Position numbers and translations under genes: made by a program. The notes under the pieces are model-generated. The model was not told the origin of the DNA. It ran no database searches and was given only the letters and a program-made list of their open reading frames with translations. Of a DNA stretch of 64,000 nt, positions 44,441 to 51,920 are shown in pieces (the first letter of the stretch is position 1; every line of letters begins with the position of its first letter). This DNA is from Dolomitihabitans soli (GTDB taxonomy: Bacteria; Actinomycetota; Actinomycetes; Streptosporangiales; Streptosporangiaceae), in NCBI RefSeq assembly GCF_022213955.1, contig NZ_JAKNTW010000011.1:1-64000 (forward strand), given 5' to 3'.

Positions 44441-44496
44441 GCGGAACGGAACGTTCTCCAACATAGTAGCAGAACGGAATGCTTCATTCTGCTACT
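44441..44496. promoter_or_regulatory. Duplicated operator-like sites upstream of the NmrA gene
   Basis: Two related sites 28 bp apart share GC(G/A)GAACGGAA(C/T)G: 44441-44459, with core palindrome GAACGTTC, and 44469-44489. The second lies inside a perfect dyad AGTAGCAGAA (44465-44474) / TTCTGCTACT (44487-44496). The arrangement suits a TetR- or HxlR-type repressor. No such regulator gene is adjacent; the nearest candidate is the divergent WYL protein. Confidence 0.6.
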
Positions 44497-44605
44497 TGAA
44501 GAGCTTGGCGCCGTCTCTGGAAGAGGTTCGCCGAGGGCGGCATGATGCCGTCCCGATCGACGTTGAGTTCGAAAAATGTCGGTGCCGGAGGGTAAAATTC
44601 TGGGT

Positions 44606-45091
44606 ATGGGTAACGTCATGAAGGCCCCCACCCGTTCACTGACGACCGCCGAGATCGCCGCCCTCGCCCTGTCCCTAGCCCACCTGGGCGCCGGCCCGCA
44701 GTCGGTCACCGCACGGCGTGCGCTGAGCCACGCCTTCGATCACCTCGACGTCGATGACGCCGTCGTGGCCACCACGCTCGCCACTCTCACCGCCCCGCTC
44801 CCCACCGAGGTGGCCACCCGGGCCAGGGTCATCGCCGGAGCCGTAACCGGCCGGCTCGTGATCCGCCTGCACTACCGCGACGCGGGTGGCCGCATCACCG
44901 TTCGCGAGATCGACCCGGTGACCTGCCTGGTCCATCGCGAGTACTGGTTCCTGGTCGGCATGTGCCGCCTCAGGGGCGCCATCAGAGCCTTCCGCTTCGA
45001 CCGGATCATCGCCGTCGAGACCACCATGACCCCCGCCCGCCCCCTCCTGGCCGAGCGCTTCCTCCCCTTCCAGCGCCGCAAGGCCGCCTGA
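44606..45091 (+). CDS. Short WYL-domain protein
   Basis: 161 aa. The C-terminal WYL core is GRLVIRLHYRDAGGRITVREIDPVTCLVHREYWFLVGMCRLRGAIRAFRFDRIIAVE. The N-terminal part (LTTAEIAALALSLAHLGAGPQSVTARRAL) is helical, and the DNA-binding wHTH of full WYL regulators (about 320 aa) is missing, so it is either a ligand-sensing partner or a truncated regulator. A -10 TAAAAT at 44593-44598 is 7 nt before ATG 44606, which would give a leaderless mRNA. An upstream ATG at 44576 is unlikely. Confidence 0.78.
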   Translation: MGNVMKAPTRSLTTAEIAALALSLAHLGAGPQSVTARRALSHAFDHLDVDDAVVATTLATLTAPLPTEVATRARVIAGAVTGRLVIRLHYRDAGGRITVREIDPVTCLVHREYWFLVGMCRLRGAIRAFRFDRIIAVETTMTPARPLLAERFLPFQRRKAA

Positions 45092-45189
45092 CCGAAGCCC
45101 CGACGGCCCCGCCGCGCACCACGCGCCCGTCCGCACCCGTGGTTCGGCGGGGTCGCGGCGGTGGTCCTTCTCAGTACGACCTCACGACG

Positions 45190-45388
45190 ACGGCCAGGTC
45201 ACCCGCGGTCGCCCAGCGGACGGGCCAGGCCGTCCGCGGTCGCCCAGTAACGGCCCGGACACCTGCGGACAGCCCGGACACCAGCGCTCGCCCACCGGAC
45301 GGCCCGGAAACCAGCATTCGCCCAGCGGACGGCCAGGTCACCCGCGGTCGCCCAGCGGACAGCACGGACACCTGCCACCGCCCAGTGG
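45190..45388. repeat. 30-bp tandem array, seven units
   Basis: Units begin at 45190, 45220, 45250, 45269, 45299, 45329 and 45359; all are 30 nt except the third (19). Units 1 and 6 are identical over 30 nt (starts ACGGCCAGGTCACCCGCGGT). A degenerate eighth follows. All three frames are largely open: minus-strand reading gives decapeptides such as AVRWATAGDL and AVRWANAGFR, plus-strand reading gives PDTSARPPDG-type repeats. It fills the convergent gap between the WYL and FmdB genes. No ribosome binding site supports translation. Confidence 0.92.
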
Positions 45389-45452
45389 ACGGCACTGTCC
45401 GAGGCAACGAGCAGAGGACACACGTCCGCCCTGGCCCTGGGTCACAAGACGA

Positions 45453-45662
45453 TCAGCCGCAGCAGCCCCCGCCACAGCAACCGCCGCCGCCACCGCCACC
45501 ACCCGGGGCCGGCGCGCCGCCGGTCACGGCGACGGTCGACAGGAGCTTCACGGTGTCGTCGTGCCCTTGGGGGCACAGCGCGGGGTCACCGGACTGCGCC
45601 ATCGATCGGGTCAGCTCGAAGGTGTGCCCACAGGCGCGGCACCGGAAGTCATATCGCGGCAT
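45453..45662 (-). CDS. FmdB-family zinc-ribbon protein
   Basis: 69 aa. A zinc ribbon MPRYDFRCRACGHTFELTRSM ... LCPQGH supplies Cys ligands, followed by a Gly/Cys tail (GGGGGGGGCCGGGCCG). FmdB-like proteins are small putative regulators with no settled function. The CCGGGCCG tail is unusually Cys-rich and may bind a further metal. Upstream lie a 15-bp triplicate repeat and two strong hairpins. Confidence 0.9.
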   Translation of the reverse strand: MPRYDFRCRACGHTFELTRSMAQSGDPALCPQGHDDTVKLLSTVAVTGGAPAPGGGGGGGGCCGGGCCG

Positions 45663-45822
45663 GCGGTCAGACTACTCCGGCGGGACCACCCGGTGGACAT
45701 GGTGCAGTGCGGATCGTCGCCGAGGGGACGCACGAGTCGTCGCGGCGGGGACCACAGCCGCTGGAGTGGCGTGTCGCCACGGGGCGCGAGTGGCGGCGGC
45801 GCGGGGCGCCGGGTGGGCTCCG

Positions 45823-45867
45823 CCGTACTTGGGGGTGCCGTACTTGGGTGTGCCGTACTTGGGTGTT
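45823..45867. repeat. 15-bp tandem triplication
   Basis: CCGTACTTGGGGGTG, CCGTACTTGGGTGTG and CCGTACTTGGGTGTT follow one another exactly. Read on the minus strand they give Thr-Pro-Lys-Tyr-Gly three times, but no convincing gene contains them. They lie between the FmdB start and the HNH terminator hairpins. Confidence 0.9.
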
Positions 45868-45924
45868 CGTGGGGCTCGGCGAGCCCCACGCACCGAAGCC
45901 GGGGGGAGGTCCCCCCGGCTTCGG
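45868..45924 (-). terminator. Two tandem strong hairpins after the HNH gene
   Basis: Hairpin 1: 11-bp arms 45868-45878 / 45880-45890 (CGTGGGGCTCG). Hairpin 2: 15-bp perfect arms 45893-45907 / 45910-45924 (CCGAAGCCGGGGGGA). Both lie 28-84 nt beyond the HNH stop on the minus strand. There is no T-run. Very stable structures, probably a terminator. Confidence 0.75.
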
Positions 45925-45951
45925 GTCCGGTCCGCGGCCGGGCGGTCGAGG

Positions 45952-46461
45952 CTAGGCCGCGGTCTCTGCGAGGTAGGGCGCCCAAAGGGGATCGCCGATC
46001 AGTTGCGCACCGATCAATCGCCAGTGGGCGCCGCGTGGCACCACCGGGGGGACACGTAGGGTCCACCCCAGTTCCTCCAGGAACTTGTCGGCTTTGCGGT
46101 GGTTGCACGCCATGCAGGAGGCAACACAGTTCTCCCACGTGTGCGTGCCGCCCCGCGAACGCGGGATGACATGGTCGATGGTCTCGGCCCGCTGCGCGCA
46201 GTAGGCGCAGCGGAAGTCGTCACGGCGCATGAGGGCCGCGCGCGTGAGGGGAATCCGGGACCGGTAGGGGATGCGGACATATCTTCTGAGCCTGATCACC
46301 GAAGGAACGTCGAGCGTACGGCTGGCCGAGCGCAGCACCGCGCCCCGGCCGTCGCGATGCACGACGTCGGCCTTCTCCCTCAGCACCAGCACCACGGCTC
46401 GGTGCAGGGAGAGGGTGGTCAGTGGCTCAAAGGTGGCATTGAGCAAAAGTACCTGGCGCAT
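45952..46461 (-). CDS. HNH endonuclease
   Basis: 169 aa. The zinc-HNH core is CAYCAQRAETIDHVIPRSRGGTHTWENCVASCMACNHRKADK: Cys pairs, catalytic His in DHV, Asn in WEN and His in NHRK. The N-terminal domain (MRQVLLLNATFEPLTTLSLHRAVVLVLREKADVV) is the widespread actinobacterial chromosomal version, usually single-copy and not linked to phage. The biological role is unknown. ATG 46461. The upstream 317-bp gap separates it from the divergent peptidase. Confidence 0.93.
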   Translation of the reverse strand: MRQVLLLNATFEPLTTLSLHRAVVLVLREKADVVHRDGRGAVLRSASRTLDVPSVIRLRRYVRIPYRSRIPLTRAALMRRDDFRCAYCAQRAETIDHVIPRSRGGTHTWENCVASCMACNHRKADKFLEELGWTLRVPPVVPRGAHWRLIGAQLIGDPLWAPYLAETAA

Positions 46462-46744
46462 CAGCGGACACTTCCCGCCGCACGCGCCGTATCAAGGGCC
46501 GCGCCTGGGCGCGACCCGAATTGTGGCCCGTTCTCTTGGGGCCCGGTTCCTTCCGTCACAGGGACCTCCGCCGGACGGCCCAGCGGTTGGTCACCACGGC
46601 ACCGTCCTCCACCCAGTTTGGCGTTTCGCTCGGCTCCCCCGCCACCCCATAACGCCAGGTGTGGATGACGGGCGAGGCGCCTTCCCGGTTTATCCCCGCT
46701 CGGACACCGCTTTACTCCGTATCCACAGGGCCCTCGTGACCCGC

Positions 46745-46771
46745 TTCCGCGGCCCGCGGAAAATGTAAGGT
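46745..46771 (+). promoter_or_regulatory. Leaderless promoter with 8-1-8 palindrome before the S9 peptidase
   Basis: TTCCGCGG-C-CCGCGGAA (46745-46761) is a perfect palindrome that ends 4 nt before a -10-like TAAGGT (46766-46771). ATG 46779 follows 7 nt later, so transcription should start at or next to the start codon. No Shine-Dalgarno exists. The palindrome lies in the -35/-10 spacer, an ideal place for a repressor. The rest of the 46462-46778 gap shows no gene. Confidence 0.6.
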
Positions 46772-46778
46772 TCGACCC

Positions 46779-48839
46779 ATGACCCGACAGTCCTACCCGC
46801 GTGCGCACCGCGGCGACCATCTCGACGAGCTGCACGGCACCGGCGTTCCCGACCCTTACCGGTGGCTGGAGAACCCCGACGACCCGGCCACCAAGGAGTG
46901 GCTGGCCGCGCAGGAAGACCTCTTCCGATCCGCGATGAAACCGCGCAAGGAGTTCCGCGACCGGATCGCGGAGCTGCTGCGCTCCGGATCGGTCAGTGCT
47001 CCCGTGTGGCGCGGCGAGCGGCGGTTCTTCATGCGCAGGACGCCCGACCAGGAGCACGCGGTGCTCTACACCGTCGATCCCGACGGCACCGAGCGGGTCC
47101 TGCTCGACCCGATGGCGATCGATCCCACCGGGCTCACCACCCTCGACACCTGGCAGCCCGACAAGGAAGGCCGGCTGCTGGCCTACCAGATCTCGGTGGG
47201 CGGTGACGAGGAGTCCAATCTCTACGTGCTCGACGTCGCGCACGGTGACCGGATCGAAGGACCGATCGACCGCTGCCGTTACTCTCCGATCGCGTGGCTG
47301 GTCGGCGGCGAGGCTTTCTACTATGTGCGCCGGCTGCCCGCGACTGAGGTTCCCGACGGCGAGGAGCAGTTCCACCGGCGCATCTACCTGCACCGCGTGG
47401 GCACCTCCACCGAGACCGACGTCATGATCTTCGGTGCCGGGTTGGAGAAGACCAACTACTACGGGGTCTCGGTATCGCGCGATGGCCGCTGGCTGACGGT
47501 CTCGGCCTCACGGGGCACGGCCCCGCGCAACGACCTGTGGGTGGCCGACCTGTCGGCCTCGTCGCCCGAGAGCCCGGATCTGGTCACCGTCCAGGAGGGC
47601 GTCGACGCCCAGACGGCCCTGCACTTCGGCCGCGACGGCCGGCTCTACGTCTTCACCGACCGCGACGCGCCGCGGGCCCGGGTGTGCGTGACCGACCCGG
47701 CCGAGCCGGGCTTCGAGCACTGGCACGACCTCGTCCCGGAGGATCCCGAGGCCGTGCTGTCCGACTTCGCGCTGCTCGACGACCTCGATCGTCCCGTCAT
47801 GCTGGTCGGCTGGACCAGGCACGCGATCAGCGAGATCACCGTGCACGACATGGTGTCCGGCGAGCGGATCGGCGAGGTGCCCACACCCGGTCTCGGCACG
47901 ATCGGCGGCATCATCGAGCGTCCCGAGGGCGGGCACGAAGCCTGGTTCGGTTACACCGACAACACCACCCCGCCCTCCATCCAGCGCTACGACGCGCGCA
48001 CCGGCGAGACCACCCTGTGGGCCGCCTCCCCGGGCGCCGTCGAGGTGCCGGCCGTCACGACCGAGCAGATCACCTATGCCTCGGCCGACGGCACCGAGGT
48101 GCACATGCTGGTCATCTCCCGCCCCGGCCACGAGGGCCCGCGTCCCACGATCCTGTACGGCTACGGCGGCTTCGGCATCTCGATGACGCCCGGCTACTCC
48201 GCGTCGATCCTGACCTGGGTCGAGGCCGGCGGCGTCTACGCCATCGCCCAGCTCCGCGGCGGCGGCGAGCAGGGCGAGCAGTGGCACCGGGCGGGGATGC
48301 TCGCCCACAAGCAGAACGTCTTCGACGACCTGCACTCGGCGGCCGAGCACCTCGTGGCCACCGGCAGGACGACCCCCGAGATGCTCGGCATCTCCGGTGG
48401 GTCCAACGGCGGGCTGCTGGTCGGCGCGGCCCTCACCCAGCGCCCCGACCTGTACGCCGCGGTGGTCTGCTCCGCCCCGCTGCTCGACATGATCCGCTAC
48501 GAGAAGTTCGGGCTGGGCGCGACCTGGAACGTCGAGTACGGCTCGGTCGAGGTGGCCGAGGAATTCGGCTGGCTGCTCGCCTACTCGCCGTATCACCGCG
48601 TGCGCGAAGACGTCGCCTATCCGGCGACGATGTTCACGGTGTTCCAGTCCGACACGCGGGTGCATCCGCTGCACGCCTGGAAGATGTGCGCGGCGCTCCA
48701 GCACGCGCAGACCGCCGACCGGCCGGTCCTGCTCAGGAACGAGATGGAGGTGGGACACGGCGCCCGCGCGGTGAGCAAGTCGGTCGAGCTGGCCGCCGAC
48801 CAGCTCAGCTTCCTGGCCGAGCACACCGGTCTGGTCTAG
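46779..48839 (+). CDS. S9 family prolyl oligopeptidase
   Basis: Cytosolic serine peptidase, 686 aa: N-terminal beta-propeller ([31 protein letters not shown] is the POP opening) and C-terminal alpha/beta hydrolase. The catalytic Ser is in [11 protein letters not shown] (about 543), the Asp in QSDTRVHP (about 624) and the His in VGHGAR (about 658). It cleaves after proline in short peptides. No signal peptide. Likely leaderless, with a palindrome over its promoter. Confidence 0.95.
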   Translation: MTRQSYPRAHRGDHLDELHGTGVPDPYRWLENPDDPATKEWLAAQEDLFRSAMKPRKEFRDRIAELLRSGSVSAPVWRGERRFFMRRTPDQEHAVLYTVDPDGTERVLLDPMAIDPTGLTTLDTWQPDKEGRLLAYQISVGGDEESNLYVLDVAHGDRIEGPIDRCRYSPIAWLVGGEAFYYVRRLPATEVPDGEEQFHRRIYLHRVGTSTETDVMIFGAGLEKTNYYGVSVSRDGRWLTVSASRGTAPRNDLWVADLSASSPESPDLVTVQEGVDAQTALHFGRDGRLYVFTDRDAPRARVCVTDPAEPGFEHWHDLVPEDPEAVLSDFALLDDLDRPVMLVGWTRHAISEITVHDMVSGERIGEVPTPGLGTIGGIIERPEGGHEAWFGYTDNTTPPSIQRYDARTGETTLWAASPGAVEVPAVTTEQITYASADGTEVHMLVISRPGHEGPRPTILYGYGGFGISMTPGYSASILTWVEAGGVYAIAQLRGGGEQGEQWHRAGMLAHKQNVFDDLHSAAEHLVATGRTTPEMLGISGGSNGGLLVGAALTQRPDLYAAVVCSAPLLDMIRYEKFGLGATWNVEYGSVEVAEEFGWLLAYSPYHRVREDVAYPATMFTVFQSDTRVHPLHAWKMCAALQHAQTADRPVLLRNEMEVGHGARAVSKSVELAADQLSFLAEHTGLV

Positions 48840-48909
48840 ACGCCGTCCGGCCGGTGGCCGTGGCCCTGTCCGCGGTACCGAGTGGGCGGGGCCGGGCCGC
48901 CGGGCGAGA

Positions 48910-49758
48910 TCAGCGCTGGAAGATGATCGTCTTGTGGCCGTCGAGCAGGATGCGCTGCTCGATGTGCCACCCGACGGCGCGGGCGAGCGCCTGGCACTCC
49001 AGGTCGCGCCCGATGGCGGCGAGGTCGTCCGGGGAATGGGTGTGATTCACCCGGGCGACCTCCTGCTCGATGATCGGCCCCTCGTCCAGGTCGGGCGTCA
49101 CGTAGTGCGCGGTGGCGCCGATCAGCTTCACTCCGCGTGAGAACGCCTGGTGGTACGGCTTCGCGCCCTTGAACGACGGCAGGAACGAGTGATGAATGTT
49201 GATCACCCGTCCGGCCAGCTTGGCGCACAGATCCTCCGACAGGACCTGCATGTAGCGGGCGAGCACCACCAGATCGGCCTGGTAGTGCTCGACCAGCGTG
49301 AGCACCTCGGCCTCCTGCCGCGCCTTGGCGTCCGGGACGACCGGCAGGTGGTGGTAGTCGATGCCGTACGACTGCGTGAGCGGGCGCAGGTCGGGATGGT
49401 TGGAGACCACGGCCACGATCTCGATGTCGAGCAGGCCGGAACGCACCCGGTAGAGCAGGTCGTTCAGGCAGTGGCCGAGCCTGCTGACCATGACGAGGAC
49501 GCGCGGCCTGACTGCGGGGTCGCGAAGCTTGAAGTCCATGCCGAACTCGGGGGCGAGCGAGGCGAAGGACGTACGGAGGTCATCGGCCGCGAGCGTGGAG
49601 ACGAACTGCACGCGCATGAAGAAGCGGTCGGCCACGCGGTCGCCGTACTGCTGGCTTTCGGTGATGTTGCAGCCCCGCGCTGCCAGCAGGCCGGAGACGG
49701 CGGCCACCACTCCCGGGCGGTCGGGGCAGGACAAGGTCAGCACGTACTCGGATGCCAC
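48910..49758 (-). CDS. purU: Formyltetrahydrofolate deformylase
   Basis: Hydrolyses 10-formyl-THF to formate and THF, balancing one-carbon pools. An N-terminal ACT domain (YVLTLSCPDRPGVVAAVSGLLAARGCNITESQQYGD) precedes a formyltransferase-fold catalytic domain. The Asn-His-Asp triad is in NIHHSFLPSFKGAKPY and VTPDLDEGPIIEQ. 282 aa, GTG start at 49758. It is divergent from the phosphate transporter gene. Confidence 0.95.
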   Translation of the reverse strand: MASEYVLTLSCPDRPGVVAAVSGLLAARGCNITESQQYGDRVADRFFMRVQFVSTLAADDLRTSFASLAPEFGMDFKLRDPAVRPRVLVMVSRLGHCLNDLLYRVRSGLLDIEIVAVVSNHPDLRPLTQSYGIDYHHLPVVPDAKARQEAEVLTLVEHYQADLVVLARYMQVLSEDLCAKLAGRVINIHHSFLPSFKGAKPYHQAFSRGVKLIGATAHYVTPDLDEGPIIEQEVARVNHTHSPDDLAAIGRDLECQALARAVGWHIEQRILLDGHKTIIFQR

Positions 49759-49860
49759 GTGGGCAGATTACCGTTACAGGTGCGGTCTCCGTTCATCATC
49801 CCCGCCGCCTTGGGTAGGTATTTCCCGTATAGGCACGCTGGTCGGGGCGGATGGAGGGGC

Positions 49861-50796
49861 ATGACGACGGTCCTGGTCGCCCTCGCGTGCGTCTTCGCGG
49901 TGGTCTCCGGGATCAACGACGGCGGTGCCCTGCTCGGCACCGGCCTCAAGCTGCCCAGTGTGCGCCCCCTCGTGGGGCTCCTCATGCTGATGGTCGCCGT
50001 CGCCGTCGTGCCGCTGATCACCTCGCAGGTGGCCGTCACCTTCACCACCCGCCTCACCGTGCTGCGCGGCGCCGACGGGCAGATCGCGATGGCCGTGGCG
50101 GTGGTGTCGGCGCTCGTGGTGGTGACCGTGCTCAGCGCGCGCGGGCAGCCGACCAGCCTGACCCTCGCCATCGTGGGCGCGGTGACCGGCGCGGGCCTCG
50201 GCTGGGGCCTGCCGGTCTCGCTCGGCGGAGTGGTGTTCGTGCTCGCCGTGGGCCTCGCCGCACCGTTCGTCGGGGCCCTCGTCTCCAGTGTGGTCAGCCG
50301 GGTGCTGACGAGGGTGGCGACCAGCACGACGCTGCCCGGCTGGCACCGGGGCGGATTCGCCCTGCAGTGCCTCGCCTACGCGGCGAACGACGGGCAGAAG
50401 ATGCTGGCCGTCTTCATGATCGCCCTCAGCCTGTCCGGCGTCCCGGCCGGCGTCTCGGTGCTGATCGCGGTCCTGTTCGGAATCGGCGCGGTGTACGGCC
50501 TGCCGCGCGCCGGCCGTACTCTCAGTAGAGAGATCCTCGCCTCACGGCATCTGCACGCGGTCTCCGCCGAAGTGGGCAGCGGCCTGACCGTGCTCGGCTG
50601 CGCGGCGGCGGGCGCGCCGGTGAGCATGACCCAGTCCATCGCGGGCGGCCTGATCGGCGCCGGGATGGCCGAGAGCATGCGACGGGTCCGCTGGCCCGCC
50701 GCCACGAAGATAGTCATGGCGTGGACGCTGACGCTGCCGGTGAGCGGGCTGCTCGCCGCGGTGGCGGCGCTCGCCGTCAAGGGGGTGACCACGTGA
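49861..50796 (+). CDS. PiT-family inorganic phosphate transporter-like permease
   Basis: 311 aa with about eight TM segments. Two PiT-type repeats are recognisable: VSGINDGGALLGTGL (family form GxNDxxN) and YAANDGQKMLAVFMIAL, followed by PVSMTQSIAGGLIGAGMAES. The first motif lacks the final Asn. It is followed, with a GTGA overlap, by a DUF47/PhoU-like gene, the standard PiT partner. Low-affinity phosphate or metal-phosphate uptake is likely. GGAGGGGC precedes ATG 49861. Confidence 0.88.
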   Translation: MTTVLVALACVFAVVSGINDGGALLGTGLKLPSVRPLVGLLMLMVAVAVVPLITSQVAVTFTTRLTVLRGADGQIAMAVAVVSALVVVTVLSARGQPTSLTLAIVGAVTGAGLGWGLPVSLGGVVFVLAVGLAAPFVGALVSSVVSRVLTRVATSTTLPGWHRGGFALQCLAYAANDGQKMLAVFMIALSLSGVPAGVSVLIAVLFGIGAVYGLPRAGRTLSREILASRHLHAVSAEVGSGLTVLGCAAAGAPVSMTQSIAGGLIGAGMAESMRRVRWPAATKIVMAWTLTLPVSGLLAAVAALAVKGVTT

Positions 50797-51425
50797 AGAG
50801 GATCCGGCGCGTGATGGACCTCATGACAGGACGGATGGACGGCGCGCTGACCGAAGCGCTGATCGGCCAGCTGGAGTCGACCAAGGAAGGCGCCTGGCTC
50901 GCCATGGCCATGATCGGCGGCGAGATAGGGCGGACCGACGCGCACGAGCGGATGCGGACGATCGAGCACCGCGGCGACACCTTCCGGGCCGACCTGATCG
51001 CCGAGTTGTCCGGCGCCCTGGTCACGCCCATCGACCGCGAGGACCTCTTCCGCCTCTCCCGTTCCATCGACGACATCCTCGACGGCCTGCGTGACTTCGT
51101 CCGCGAGTCCTACCTCTACCGGGTCCCGGGCCAGCGCCGGTTCGCCCCCATGCTCGACCAGGTGGTCGTGGGCATCGAGGCGCTGGAGGAGTCGGTCCGC
51201 GACCTCGCGTCCCGTTTCTCCGCCGTCGGCCACGACGCCCTGGAGGCCAAGAAGATCGGCGGCAACATCCAGCGGATGTACCAGTACGAGATCGCCCGCA
51301 TCTTCTCCGACGAGCTGACCGCCGAGGCGATGAAGGAACGCGAGCTGGTACGCCGCCTGGAGATCATCGGCATCGCCATCGGCGAGGCGGCCGACGCCAT
51401 CGCCGACGGCGCCATGAAACGATGA
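50793..51425 (+). CDS. DUF47/PhoU-like accessory protein of the PiT transporter
   Basis: 210 aa, all helical. The MRTIEHRGDTFRADLIAELSGALVTPIDREDLFRLSRSIDDILDGLRDFVRES segment is characteristic (E/D-rich metal sites like PhoU). It regulates or gates the partner PiT protein. GTG 50793 overlaps the transporter stop by 4 nt. The Nudix gene begins 6 nt after its stop, so the three may be one operon. Confidence 0.92.
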   Translation: MKRIRRVMDLMTGRMDGALTEALIGQLESTKEGAWLAMAMIGGEIGRTDAHERMRTIEHRGDTFRADLIAELSGALVTPIDREDLFRLSRSIDDILDGLRDFVRESYLYRVPGQRRFAPMLDQVVVGIEALEESVRDLASRFSAVGHDALEAKKIGGNIQRMYQYEIARIFSDELTAEAMKERELVRRLEIIGIAIGEAADAIADGAMKR

Positions 51426-51431
51426 TCCGTC

Positions 51432-51893
51432 ATGGACGAGACGATCGATCGGGCCGCGGCCCGGGTGGTGTGCCTGGACGGCGAGGATCGGGTCCTGCTG
51501 CTGCGCTGGCGGGATCCGGTGAGCGGGCGCATCCTGTGGGAGCCGCCGGGAGGCGGGATCGAAGCCGGGGAGACGCCGTTGCAGGCGGCTCGCCGGGAAC
51601 TGGCCGAGGAGACGGGACTACCGGAAGCCGCGGTGCGCGACGTGTGCGTTCTCGTACGGCGGGACGGCTGGTGGCGGGGCCGCCGCTCCATCGCGACGGA
51701 GCCGTTCTACCTGGCCCGTTTCGACCATCGTCCACAGGTACGGCCGGCGGGGTTCACGGCGGAGGAGAGGGAGACCTTTCTCGGGTTCGGCTGGTTCTCT
51801 CCCGGTGAGATCGGCTCACTGGTCGATGACCTTGATCCGCCGGAGCTGATGCTGGTGATCGAGGAACTGGTCGCGGGTTGCCCCCCGGAGTGA
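51432..51893 (+). CDS. Nudix hydrolase
   Basis: 153 aa. The Nudix box is GGGIEAGETPLQAARRELAEETGL, a full match to Gx5Ex7REUxEExGU. VVCLDGEDRVLLLRWRDP opens the fold. It hydrolyses a nucleoside diphosphate derivative; the exact substrate cannot be told. It lies 6 nt downstream of the DUF47 gene and is convergent with the TPR gene. Confidence 0.93.
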   Translation: MDETIDRAAARVVCLDGEDRVLLLRWRDPVSGRILWEPPGGGIEAGETPLQAARRELAEETGLPEAAVRDVCVLVRRDGWWRGRRSIATEPFYLARFDHRPQVRPAGFTAEERETFLGFGWFSPGEIGSLVDDLDPPELMLVIEELVAGCPPE

Positions 51894-51920
51894 CAGATGA
51901 CCGTCTGAGGTGCAGAGAAC

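Noticed and set aside
45171-45423. Decapeptide-repeat ORFs on both strands of the 30-bp array
   Set aside because: Every frame is open because the unit is 30 bp and GC-rich; no start signal favours one. Listed as a repeat, not a gene.
45672-45893. Minus-strand ORF containing TPKYG three times
   Set aside because: It would start inside the terminator hairpins of the HNH gene and lacks a ribosome binding site; the repeat is better listed as DNA repeat.
45952-46461. HNH nuclease as sign of a phage, intein or retron
   Set aside because: It is the common chromosomal actinobacterial HNH protein; no terminase, portal, integrase or reverse transcriptase is nearby.
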